DNA of 64,000 bases, from assembly GCA_019925105.1 (NCBI GenBank), contig JAHGAU010000015.1, positions 434,001-498,000 on the forward strand, read 5' to 3'. Below are positions 1 to 9,846 of the stretch, one piece after another. The position numbers and the translations under genes are program-made. The number at the start of each line of letters is the position of its first letter. Positions within the stretch are counted from its first letter, which is position 1. The notes under the pieces are model-generated. The model ran no database searches. It was given only the letters and a program-made list of their open reading frames with translations, and was not told the origin of the DNA. This DNA is from Niebla homalea (Eukaryota; Ascomycota; Lecanoromycetes; Lecanorales; Ramalinaceae).

Positions 1-2923
1 TCATGTTGCATGACATGCTAGATTGCGTTGCCGGGACACAGCCGAGTCTGACACCTCCCACCGACAACAGAGGGTGAATTCTAGAAACTACACAAAGGTA
101 AAATTCTTGTTGATGGCAGGGTATGGAGGCAGAGAAAACGGGCGAGCCATTTGAACCGGTTCCATGTCAAAGAGGAAGAAAGAGAGAAGCCCGGGTTGGC
201 ACGGTGAACAGTTTGCATGTCTCGTGGCGACCAGGTTTCCTTCAACTGTTTGCGGTTCTGGGACACCGGATTTCGAATCTGATGCTTCCTTGCTCATCGG
301 ATATGCCATCCTCTTAACCACCTTACCTGCTCGCGCTGACTCATCACATTCATCCACACTAGGTCGTCTTCCTCGACAACAACATTATCCACATGAGTGT
401 ATCAGACAACTACAAGCAAGCACAAGACATCTTGACTTTCTCAATGAAACAAGTAATGACAGGCGATCGAACATTTACTCAACACATGCTCCGAAGAGTG
501 CACCATGCTCCTCTTCACAATACCATCCCATCCCAAAGCACCTAGCGAGCTCACACATACACACAGCCCCTCACCGCACCAGCAGACATTCACTCACATC
601 CTGTTTCTCTCTCTCTCCTATCTACACTCATCAATGAATGCCTTCCCACCCCCCACCACCCCCCCAAACCTTCTCACTTTCAAGCTCTGCAAACCCCACC
701 CATTCCCCCCATTCCAGCACCCATGCCACGACACCCTCGTCCGTGCTCGCCTCCCCACACCTCCCTTGCCGCTCGCCCCATCCGCCGTCATTGATGCTCG
801 TCACGTGGTCGTCGCTAGCCTCACCTCACCTGCGCCGACCTGGCGGGAACGTCCGGGAGCGAACTTGTAGCCTTTGTCCTTGTGGTCGTGGCTCGTGGTG
901 AGGGCAACGCTCCAGGTGCCGGTCTTATTGTTGGGGTTTCGGGAGAGGAGGTACTGGTGGAGGAGAATTGTTGGTTGGAGTAGTGGCCCATCGAGATGGG
1001 ATGTCAGTTGGTGCTCTGTTTGATGGCGTGCGTGTGTGAGTGGATGCCTCGGTCGTGTTTGTTTGAAGGGAGCGGTAAGTCGTCACGGAGTTGGTGAGGA
1101 TGATAGATTTGATTGGGGAAAAGAGAGCGAGCTAATCAGCTGAAGGAGTGTCAGTGGATGGTGATCTCAAGGATGATGGTGAGAGGAAGTGTCAGGACGC
1201 CCAATGAAGGAGGGGTAGGTGTTGTGTGTGGAATTGGAGGGCGTGGGGAACAGGATGCTAGATTAGAAGGGCACGAAGATGAATTGTAGGTGCTGGGGTC
1301 TTTGTGGTCGAGCCTGGTAGAGATATGGTCCTCGTACTATGGGTGCAAGATGAAAGATTCAGGGTGACGCACTCCTTGCTTAGGGGCTAGGTGGATGATA
1401 CGAGCTTTGGTCTGACAGGAAGTCGGGTTGATAGCAGAGCTTCGTGATATCTGAACTGTACAGCCAGGTCTTTCAACGTCTCCTGAATCACAACATCAAA
1501 GTGGGATGAGAAGCATGAAGACTTTCAAAGCCGATATCAGAACCAGACAGTGAGAACAGAATACTTATAGGGCAAGCAATCAACCAATCAGTACCGCTGT
1601 GATATGTTGGTCTCGACCCTACGCCTGCTGAAGGCCTGAGTATATCGTTGCACGATCGCCATCCAACTGATGATTACGTTGGCTATGATTAGTAGCACCT
1701 CAGCAAGCCGTTGGAAGATGAAACGTTCGATGGTACGTTATTGCGGGGAGCTGAAGTCAAGTATAGATGAATGACGAAGGAGTTAATGTATTCCTACAAG
1801 ATTGACAAGCCACGCTCCTACAATACAGAAAAGGGGGCATCGATCGCGTGAGCACTATCAACCTTTGCGTGTTGGTTCAGCGGCAGTGGACTCAAGGACA
1901 ACTCCAATTAATGCTGGAGGCTTGCATTGTTTTCTAAGGAGAGAATTTAAAGCTCAGCAAAAGATCAAGGTCGCTAGCCAACCAACAAGAGCATTTTGCA
2001 CCTGCATCACAAGAGGTTATCTGTGCGTGGAAGTTGGAGTAGCAGATCGATTGGAAAGATTAGCCGTATTTCAAAGGGTCAGCTCCGAGAGGCGGAGTCA
2101 CGGCGGCGCTGTCGACGGCGTCTACGCTTTAGATTAAATAGTAGCAGGGGCACCGTTTAGATATGTTGATCCGGAGATTGGTTTGACCGCATCGCAGTGC
2201 CTCATTCCGAGGATCAAGAAGAATCGACGAGGATTTTGATGTTGAGGCCAAGGGTGGTATTGAGGCCGCTGCCGCCACACGCGTTGCCACCGCTCCTGGG
2301 CTTGTTCAGGCCTGTCCAAGATGATTCTCACATATGGCCTGTCATTGTATCATTGATTCATTATTAACAAAAAAAACACGGATGATTCAAACACCATGTA
2401 TTTGTGGTCATAAGTGGCTGCGACTCGGACGATCGATTGAAATGTCAGAGGCGGGCAAAGACTGGTGCCAAGACTGGCCGGGTTTGCGCTTTTGTCATTC
2501 CGTTTAAATTAGACAACGTCCACTTGTATCTCTAGCCACGCCAAAAAAGCGAGAGAGCGGTAATTTTGGGGCTGGAGCCGGGGTAATGCGCCGACTACCT
2601 TGTGTGAAGGGATGCGAAAAGAGATTTGCAAGGTTCTGCCACCATTGTCTTGAACAACGCGCCAGGCTTGATGGTTGGCGGACTTATAGTCGATGCGAGA
2701 CTGTTTTGAATTCATGTCCGCAAGGGGCCATTTTGTGTCAAGAAGTCTCATGGCAGTGCATTTTCCAATACACCACAGTACAATGTTGATAAATTACCCC
2801 CTTGAGACCTAATTAGAAGCTATCATATGTTTTCTCATTCTTATGGAAGAATATATACTTCGTCCGTTGCTCGTGTGTACGATCATTTCCTCTGAAGCGT
2901 TTCGAGACATCCCTTCATCAATC
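1..2923. other. gene-poor left flank
   Basis: No complete gene can be supported here. The plus strand is strongly C-rich from about 560 to 800 and then G-rich from about 880 to 1300, a skew switch that in this window usually accompanies a short gene or promoter. The long open frames across 160-870 have the low-complexity P/S/T/H-rich translations expected from C-rich DNA, and I regard them as spurious. One exon-like stretch on the minus strand (830-953) is listed separately. From about 1400 to 2840 I see only unremarkable AT/GC-balanced sequence with short frames. Confidence 0.6.
830..953 (-). other. possible internal exon of an unmodelled gene
   Basis: Read on the minus strand, this stretch has strongly biased fungal codons: C-ending codons for Leu, Tyr, Asn, Thr, Asp and Gly, and mostly AAG for Lys. 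It encodes a protein-like sequence including LSRNPNNKTGTWSVAL and HDHKDKGYKFAPG. It is bounded by an acceptor-like CACCAG just before 953 and a donor-like GCAG/GTGAGG at 830/829. The frame stays open from 1084 to a stop at 803-801 but has no ATG. A well-placed ATG at 991 lies in a different frame and has good codons for about 12 residues (MGHYSNQQFSST). So this is either an internal exon whose neighbours I cannot place, or a gene start followed by a frameshift. I do not recognise the family. Confidence 0.35.
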
Positions 2924-3985
2924 ATGAATATTCTGTGGGCCGTCATCTTCGTCACGGAAGCTGTGGGACTGGTAATAACCAACCAAACGAGCGATCTTGA
3001 AGTTAGCAACTCCTGGGTACGGCCTCCCTTCATGGACGCAGATTTCGACATCACATTCGAATCCAGTGTGGACACATATATTTATCAAGCAGTCGTCTTT
3101 GATAATATCATAGCGGCTCTCAGCAAGCTTTGCAATACCCGATACACAGCTCGTATAGGCTCGCAGGAATTCTTTCACCCCGGACGTGAGGCCTCAATCA
3201 TCGAGCTCAAAGCGGACCACATCGGAGGGCGACTTTTGACGGTGCGTTATACCATGTGGGCAATTTATTGGTGTTTATTCGAACTCAAATCGCGCCCTCA
3301 AAGCGATGGACGATATAAGGAGGCCCAGTGCATATTTGGATTGGACACGCCAGAAGGTGGCTTGCCAGTAGGGGAATTGGAATTCGTGTTCCCCAGAGGA
3401 GGGATGCCGTCCTCTTCTGGCTCGAGTATGCCAGATACACACGTCGATGTCACTAGGCGGATCAAGCAAAGAGGCAAGGCAGCATCAGCAGTGGCAGCAA
3501 GCCTAAACACAACTACCCCTGGTCAGTCGCCCAGCCTGCTCGAAGCTTTTGATCCTGCCAATGCCACCACAAACACCAGTGGAGTGCAAGAATTATCGTC
3601 AATCGGGAACCTAACCAGCCAAACTAAGTATTCCTTTCAATTCCGAGGCGACGGGCCGGAAATCCCTCTGGACCAGCTTGTGTTCTCGGTCCTGGAGGCT
3701 CTGATCGATCGAGCCAGCCAAAACCGGCTTGGCCCAATCTATGCGCGTAACTACAGATCTGTCAACGGGGATTACGATGTCAGCTACCGTCCGAGTACGC
3801 TCCAAGGCGCTCCAGAGCTGTCTTATGCAACCGTCATTATATGCTATTCGAGGCTCATGGCCCTAGCGTTGACCACCCCATTGCGGGAAGGGGACTTTAA
3901 ATTTTTGGTAAATCGGCGGGAGGTCTTAGTCGGTAGATTCACCAGGAAGGCTGGTGCCAACAACGTAGGGATCGCGGCACAATAG
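2924..3985 (+). CDS. hypothetical protein with N-terminal hydrophobic segment
   Basis: A single-exon frame of 353 residues if started at the ATG at 2924. I prefer this start to the ATG at 2843 because it places a hydrophobic, signal-like stretch (NILWAVIFVTEAVGLVI) at the N-terminus. The body contains several N-glycosylation sequons (NQT, NTT, NAT, NTS, NLT), and residues about 150-240 are low in complexity (S/T/A/G). The C-terminal third looks folded, with motifs such as GPIYARNYRSVNGDYDVSY and YATVIICYSRLMALAL. I do not recognise a domain. The pattern resembles the many secreted or membrane-anchored orphans of plant-associated ascomycetes, but that is inference. It stands alone, with no gene for 2.9 kb upstream and the DUF4139 gene 600 bases downstream. 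Confidence 0.6.
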   Translation: MNILWAVIFVTEAVGLVITNQTSDLEVSNSWVRPPFMDADFDITFESSVDTYIYQAVVFDNIIAALSKLCNTRYTARIGSQEFFHPGREASIIELKADHIGGRLLTVRYTMWAIYWCLFELKSRPQSDGRYKEAQCIFGLDTPEGGLPVGELEFVFPRGGMPSSSGSSMPDTHVDVTRRIKQRGKAASAVAASLNTTTPGQSPSLLEAFDPANATTNTSGVQELSSIGNLTSQTKYSFQFRGDGPEIPLDQLVFSVLEALIDRASQNRLGPIYARNYRSVNGDYDVSYRPSTLQGAPELSYATVIICYSRLMALALTTPLREGDFKFLVNRREVLVGRFTRKAGANNVGIAAQ

Positions 3986-4584
3986 ATGAGCGAGCATCCA
4001 ATCTCGGTTTCCCTTGCAAAGCAGGACTTTTGGTAGCTTTACGGAGTACATCGCTGCCATCGTCAGGTCGAAAATTGAGGCTGCATAGAATCGGGGACCA
4101 AGAGAACCCTCAACATGATCAAGGCCCGTGCGGACAATGCGCCTTGGAGTGGATGGCCATGGGGTTTGACTAAAAAGCTCGATTCATTGGCTGCCTTGGC
4201 CAAGGCAGCAACCTGCCAATTCCGAGGCGGCTGCCTAGAAAATTGAACGGATTTTGTGGGGTTGGGGTCTGAAACGTCTCGATTTCTGCCACTGCAGCAA
4301 AAGTGTCAATGACCAAATCTTGAGTCGCACTCGGTGAAAATGCAGGGTGTCTATGATTAAGTGGACTAACAACACAGCTGTGCTTCGATCCCTTTTCTTT
4401 GCATGCAGGAGATTACCTAGTCACATCAGTTGCGATTTCTGCCTTGCAACCTGCTATTGTTGCCTATTATTGCTGCACTATATAAGGGACTCGAGCCTCG
4501 CAATCATTCCACGGTCTTGTCTTTCCATTTTCCGTTAGTCAGGAAGCTGTTCCACTCCACAAAACCCATACGTCCAAGGCCATC
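3986..4584. promoter_or_regulatory. promoter region of the DUF4139 gene
   Basis: This gap holds two recognisable elements. One is a perfect 20-bp palindrome at 4190-4209. The other is a TATA-box-like TATATAA at 4479-4485, about 100 bases before the start codon at 4585 and followed by a CT-rich leader (about 4505-4560). Nothing in it looks coding. Confidence 0.5.
4190..4209. repeat. perfect 20-bp palindrome
   Basis: GCTGCCTTGGCCAAGGCAGC equals its own reverse complement. It lies about 375 bases upstream of the DUF4139 start codon. The core TTGGCCAAGGC differs by one base from CTGGCCAAGGC, which I recall as the reported binding element of the velvet protein VosA. That similarity is suggestive only. 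Confidence 0.6.
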
Positions 4585-7065
4585 ATGGCGGACGAGAAAG
4601 TTTATAAGCAAGAGTATCTCATTAGAGACCTTTCAACAAGTAGCGTGACTCTCTTTCCTACCCGTGCTCAAGTGGTGAGAGACATAAATGATATCACCCT
4701 AAAGGTAAATGACACGCCCAAGGCTGGGGTTTGGACAAGTGTTGACACAACCATTTAGCCCGGCGCCAACGAGATCACCATCTATGGTCTCACTCCCACT
4801 GCTGACGAGACTTCCATCAAAGTCGATGGGAGGGGATCCGCCACTATCACAGACATGATAGTTGAGTATGTAGACAACAAAGAAACTTATCAGGATGTCT
4901 ACCCTTCAGACTCCGAAAACGAAGATGAGAGCAAGGAAGAGAGCGAGGAAGAGGAATCCGATGCCATCATGCACCTGACTAATGAGAGTGAGAAGATCAA
5001 TGAAGCCTTGAAGAACGGAAACGAGGAGAAGGCCTCTGCCTCCGCAAGGCTTGGAATTCTCGAGAATTACGGAAAGCAGGTTCACAACGACAAGCCGCAG
5101 GACTTGGAGGGTCGACTTGTAGTCTATCAACGAGAGCGGCTGAAAGCATTTGCAGACTTCCAGAAAAGTGAGACCAAGATCAATAGGCTTGGAGACGAGA
5201 GGAAGGCATTGTGGAAGAAGACCGCCAAGGCTAAGGAGAAGGCGCAGAAGGAGCAGTCCAAGGCCAATAAAGCCAAGGAAAAGAAGAAAGAGAAAGAAAA
5301 GCGCGAAAAGGAGAAGAGATTGGAAGCAAAGCTTGAGTTGAAAGCCCAGCACCTAGAGTTCTGGCCCAGAAAGATTTACAAGGTTATCGTAATGCTCGAG
5401 ACTGCTTCAGAAATGACGCCCGCGTCTTCTCGTCGTGGGTCCGTTTCCAGTCTAGCTAAGCCCATGACATCTCAATCAGCAACGTCAAACGCTTGCCAGG
5501 TCACCTTGTCAGTCTCATACATCACTGCTTCGGCTTCGTGGGCACCCAGATACGACTTGAGCTTGAACTCTCCAAACCGGACTGGCAACGTCATCTATAG
5601 AGCTGAGTTCTATAACACAACGTCGGAGACATGGAAGGACGCCAAGATCGTTCTTTCGACCTCCCAGACGGCCTTCCATGGCTTAGGTGAGCCAATACCT
5701 TCAATGAAGCCATGGCATCTTCGGCTCGCCAAGGGTGTATTTGGAACCAGAAGTCAAACCCTGCTCAGTGACCAGGAGCAGAATTACAGAGGTCAAGCTG
5801 CGCTACAAAGCAAACCATTTCAGCAACCCCGCGAAAGTCTGTTTGGCGCACGCAGTACGACGAGCAACCATCCGTCGCAAGACTACCAGATGCAGCTTAT
5901 GCTGCTCGAACAACAGAACAAGAAGCGCATGCTTATGGCTCGTCAGGAACAACAGCAGGCACCTCCACAGCAGCAGCAAATGCAACAGCAGATGCAGACG
6001 CAACAGCAGGCGCCAATGCAACAGCAAATGGTACAACCAATGGCACGAGGTCAACCCCGAGGTGGTGGTGGCTTATTCGGCAACTCGAACAACAATAACA
6101 GCCAGCTGCCTACTGGGCCTTCTAGCTTGTTCCAGAATAATGCAAGCAACAAATTTGGTAGTATGTCCAACACAAATTCATCTGGAGGCACAACCGGTGC
6201 CCCGCTGGCCATGCGAGCCGGCAGTGCGGCTCCAACACCACTGTTCCGAGGAGAGGCTGATGAAGAAGAAACTGACCTTGAGGGGTTTTTTGGTGCTGAT
6301 GTAGACACCATAACTCCCGAAATGCGCGAATTGGTATCACAGGAGTCCAGCTGGTCCGAGTCGGGCCTGACTGCGACTTATGACATCCCTGGCCTACGCA
6401 GCATCGATCCAAGCTATACAATGCGCAGACACAAGATTGCTTCAATTCACCTGAAGGAGATTCAACTCTCTTATCTGGTGGTACCCAAACTTCGCACTGC
6501 TGCGTTCCTGAAAGCGAGGCTGCGCAACACGTCGAGCATTGCATTCCTCCGCGGTCCTACTGGTCTTACTCTAGACGGCTCGTTCTTGGGCAACACGATC
6601 TTGCCTCGCTGCTCAGCGGGCGAGACCATCAGCCTCAGCTTGGGCGTCGACCCAAGCGTCACCGTCAACTATGGCAAACCAACTGTGCACAGAAGCCAGA
6701 GCGGCATCATCACCAAAGAGGGCAGTGAGATCTTCACACGCACCTGCACGGTCACGAACACGAAATCGAATCGCCTGATCGAAGGCTTACTGTTGGAGCA
6801 AAAACCTGTGTCCGAGGATGACAGACTGAGGGTTGAGATTTTGCAGCCTAGAGGGCTCAAGAGCAAGGGCGACAGTACCAGCAGCGGCATAGGCGTTACT
6901 GCTGGGGGAAAGGAGGACCCGAAATGGGGCAAGGCAACCGCCACGCTCAAAGCGAATGGGGAGATCTGCTGGGACTTCAAGATCGAAGCAGGTAAGGCGG
7001 CCAAGTTCGTCCTGGAGTATGAAGCCAAGTACCCGAGTGGGGAGCTCGTAGTCGGTGCATCTTGA
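4585..7065 (+). CDS. DUF4140/DUF4139 domain protein (MuiA-like family)
   Basis: Two exons, 4585-4704 and 4759-7065, joined by a 54-base intron (GTAAAT..TTTAG) in phase 0, giving 808 residues. The N-terminal part (residues about 10-200) matches DUF4140: the opening VTLFPTRAQVVRDI, then PGANEITIYGLT and a lysine/glutamate coiled coil ending in FWPRKIYKVIV. The C-terminal DUF4139 part begins at LSVSYITASASWAPRYDL and ends at KFVLEYEAKYPSGE. The two halves of DUF4139 are separated by a long Gln/Asn/Gly/Ser-rich insert at residues about 400-540. Bacterial members are called mucoidy-inhibitor-like, but the fungal role is unknown to me. No signal peptide, so a cytosolic protein is likely. The start is supported by the in-frame splice and by the motif order of the family. 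Confidence 0.9.
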
Positions 7066-7427
7066 TTTCGAATCCAGGTTGAGATGTCGACTACAAATAC
7101 CTCGAACGGAAGCAGGGTGTTATCGAGCGCGATTGACATGTAGAAGCTGAGAGCACATTTCAGAAAACGTAGGCCAACATTAAATTGCTAGTGATTCGAA
7201 CCTCACGTTTCTCCTCTGACCTGACCAAGTTCGCCACTGGCCCTTATCACATTCCAACCCCTGGCCCCCCTGGCGCTAAACCCCCTCTAGTTCCATGCCT
7301 TAGCGCCCATCCGCCACCCCAAATCTCCTCCCTATCTTATCAAACCTCACCCTAACCTCACCCCAACCCTCTCCCGCTCCTTCCCATCCTCCCCAAACAA
7401 GCCCCGGCAAACGCGCCCCCGATGTAA
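7066..7427. promoter_or_regulatory. CT-rich leader and promoter
   Basis: This gap runs from the DUF4139 stop to the next plus-strand start. From about 7250 to 7425 it is strongly C/T-rich on the plus strand, as expected for a promoter and 5' leader in filamentous ascomycetes. No other signal was seen. Confidence 0.4.
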
Positions 7428-8099
7428 ATGTCTCCCCCACCGCCGCCGCCATCATCAAACTTCCCCGTCCTCGCCGCTCTGGAACGCAGGATGCCCCCCC
7501 CATCATCATCATCGTCGACCGCTGGTGGCGCGAGGGGCGGTGGTGCGGCGCAACAACAACAACAACGGGGTGGGCAAATCGAGGGGACCCGCGACACGTT
7601 CGACATGCAGGAATCGATTGATCGGCGGGAGCGGGCGGCGAGGGTGCTGGGCAGCTGGGAGATGCTGGCGTGGTGGAGCGGGAATGATTTTGAGGTGCGT
7701 GCTGCGTTCTTTTGATGTTGTTGTGTGGGAGATAGTGCTTCACCACACTGCGGGCACAAACGGGGAAAAGAGGTCGTGATGATGGGTGGTGGGGCGAGGA
7801 GGAGGAGGGAGCTTTCGGACCCTTCGCTGACGTTTCTTTCTGTCGGGCAGAGCATCGCGCAAACGCGCCGGCGCTTCGAGAAGGAGTTGATTGGGTTGGA
7901 TCCGGATGAAGGGGCGGCTTTGGTGGATGAGATGGCTAGTGATGCGAGGGAGGAGGAGAAGATGCGGAGGAAAGGTGGTGGTGCTGGGGAGGGGAGTGCA
8001 AGTGCAAGTGGAGCTAGGAAGCCAGGAGGGAAGAAGGGGAAGAGTCCGGGGAAGAGTCCTGGGAAAGGTGGAGTGGAGGAGGCAGGCGGTGGGGGTTGA
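7428..8099 (+). CDS. small conserved fungal protein of unknown function
   Basis: Two exons, 7428-7694 and 7851-8099, with a 156-base intron (GTGCGT..GGCAG; a CTGAC branch-like motif at about 7827) in phase 0, giving 171 residues. The N-terminus is low-complexity (P, S, G and a Q run). The conserved core spans the splice: ESIDRRERAARVLGSWEML, then WWSGNDFE joined to SIAQTRRRFEKELIGLD. I recognise this core from conserved hypothetical proteins across Pezizomycotina, none with a function known to me. The C-terminal tail is basic, rich in G, K and S with two KSPGKSPG-like repeats, so it may contact nucleic acid, but this is inference. The intron also reads through in another frame, which is why the gene appears as two overlapping frames. 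Confidence 0.75.
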
Positions 8100-8288
8100 A
8101 AGTGTCGTGGAAGGATGTGAGTAGGTGTTAGGTGTGAAGAGGCAAAATGGTGGATGAAGCGGAGATGGGCGTGCTGTTGGTTGGCTGCTTCTTGAGAAAC
8201 GCTCGTTATGATTAAGGAGGCATGATTGATGATAGCTGTTTTGGTAGGGTGTTGAGCTAAGCTAGAAATGCAGGTTGAACTGCATCAT

Positions 8289-9567
8289 TCAGTCGAGTGC
8301 AGCCAAGAATGTGTGAGTCCGAAGTTCCTTGAGCGTCCCATCTTTGCTGACGCGGCTAAAGGAAGGCTCGATTGACATAATGATGGGTCCAAGGCGTCCC
8401 TCTCGATTACCCACAGCCCTACTAGTGACTTTGATGGGCTTCCTTGTCTTGACATCAAAGAAAGAGAAATGATGTAATATGTCTTTCGTCAACGGCTCCC
8501 AGAAGCCAATCTCGCCTGTCCGTAATTCGACCTGGTAGTGCGTTTGGGAGACTTGCATCTTGTTGGCGAGATCTACTGCCTGTGTCATGATGGAATGCTC
8601 AAGTCGATGTGAGCTTGCTCTTGTCTCGTGTGACAAGATTGGGAAAATGGGGAGTAGTTCCCTAAGCAGGTTTCCGGTAAGATTCCCGATTTCCTGACTT
8701 TTCATCCTGTCAAAACCCGCGGCGTTACTCAAAGCTGTGAGAGTTTCAGAGCGCCATGCAGCGATGCTGATATCGTCTGTCTTGATTAGTCATTGAAAAT
8801 GATCGCCTAACAGGCGACTTACCTCTAGGAGGAGTCAACTTTGGCATTGCCTGTTCTGCGGCTGCTAACATATCGACAGCGGCCGACGGAAGGCCGACGA
8901 GATAATTCCAATGACTGAAAACCCTTGCACACAGGAATTGGTGGATCATTTGTCTGACATAGTACTCCCCAAAATTTGGGTGTTCATGCATGTAGGATGC
9001 TAAGACCTGGTCACCCAGATGAGAGAAGAGCTTTTGTTCCTTGTGGTTCTCCCCATTCTCAGTGGCAGCTATTTCTCCATCTATCCAGGAAGATACTCTA
9101 TGGCAGAGTTCGTCGAAATCATTTAGAACCTCGGCATCGGTCACTTGGGGAAATGGCTGCAGTCGCCAGAGATCATCCTGGCATTTTTTGAACAAGTCTT
9201 GGGCAAGGGTAAGTTCCCTTCTTAGACTCGTGTAAGTGTTTTGCCATTCGTACTCCTTGCGCTCTAGAATCTTCTTGAACCGCTCTATCTGAGCCTCTAA
9301 TTCGACTGTCGTTGGTTTGGAAGAATGTGCACTTGAGGGCCTGTCCTTTGGCTGGTACTGAATGCTTGATGACTTGTTACGTCCTTTCTCTACCTTCTCA
9401 ATCTTGGCCTCGGTAGCTTTTGTGTTCTCATTGTCCGAGATCCCAGATCGACGCTGAGGGGAGCGCGGCTGATCATTGCGAGCAGACGGTCCGGACATGG
9501 TATTACCAGCATTGGTGCTCGTGCCCCCCATGGTCCAAAGGAGAAGTTTCCGAGATAGATCCAGCAT
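8289..9567 (-). CDS. coiled-coil hypothetical protein
   Basis: Minus-strand gene with exons 9567-8823 and 8776-8289, joined by a 46-base intron (GTAAGT..GACAG), giving 410 residues. Residues 20-90 are disordered (S, K, E, P). A coiled coil follows (about 90-140, including VELEAQIERFKKILERKEYE). A folded region then includes DELCHRVSSWIDGEI and CARVFSHWNYLVGLPS and continues across the splice as TPPRDDISIAAWRSETL. I recognise the type as a widespread fungal orphan, not a named family. The start at 9567 is the first in-frame ATG, but the later methionines at residues 13 and 24 are possible. It is divergent from the Hsp70-like gene with only 279 bases between starts, so the two may share regulation. 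Confidence 0.75.
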
Positions 9568-9846
9568 TTATTTGGATGGCAAGTATTGGCTTGTGCGATG
9601 TGCTCTTGATGAGATGATGTGGCTAGAAATGTCCAGACTAGCGGGTATTTAAGCTTTCACGTTCGTGTCAAAGGAATGTCAACACTCATGCAAAACATAG
9701 CAAACAAATTACATCTACCCCACCCGTCGACCTCACTTCCTTTTCGAAATACTGAGCTCAGATCTCTCACCTGGGGTTCCTCAGCATTACATCCTACTCG
9801 TGCAAGTTTAGTCTTTCTCACCATTCAGGTCTCCTCTGACCAAATC
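9568..9846. promoter_or_regulatory. short divergent promoter
   Basis: These 279 bases separate the start codons of the minus-strand coiled-coil gene and the plus-strand Hsp70-like gene, and must hold both promoters. It contains a CT-rich run near 9715-9735. No clear TATA box was seen. Confidence 0.5.

Noticed and set aside
164..901. Open frames of 87-157 codons on the plus strand
   Set aside because: Low-complexity P/S/T/H translations that follow from C-rich DNA; several frames overlap with no codon bias.
5735..6304. 189-codon frame inside the DUF4139 gene
   Set aside because: An overlapping frame produced by the CAG/CAA-rich insert; the main frame carries all conserved motifs.
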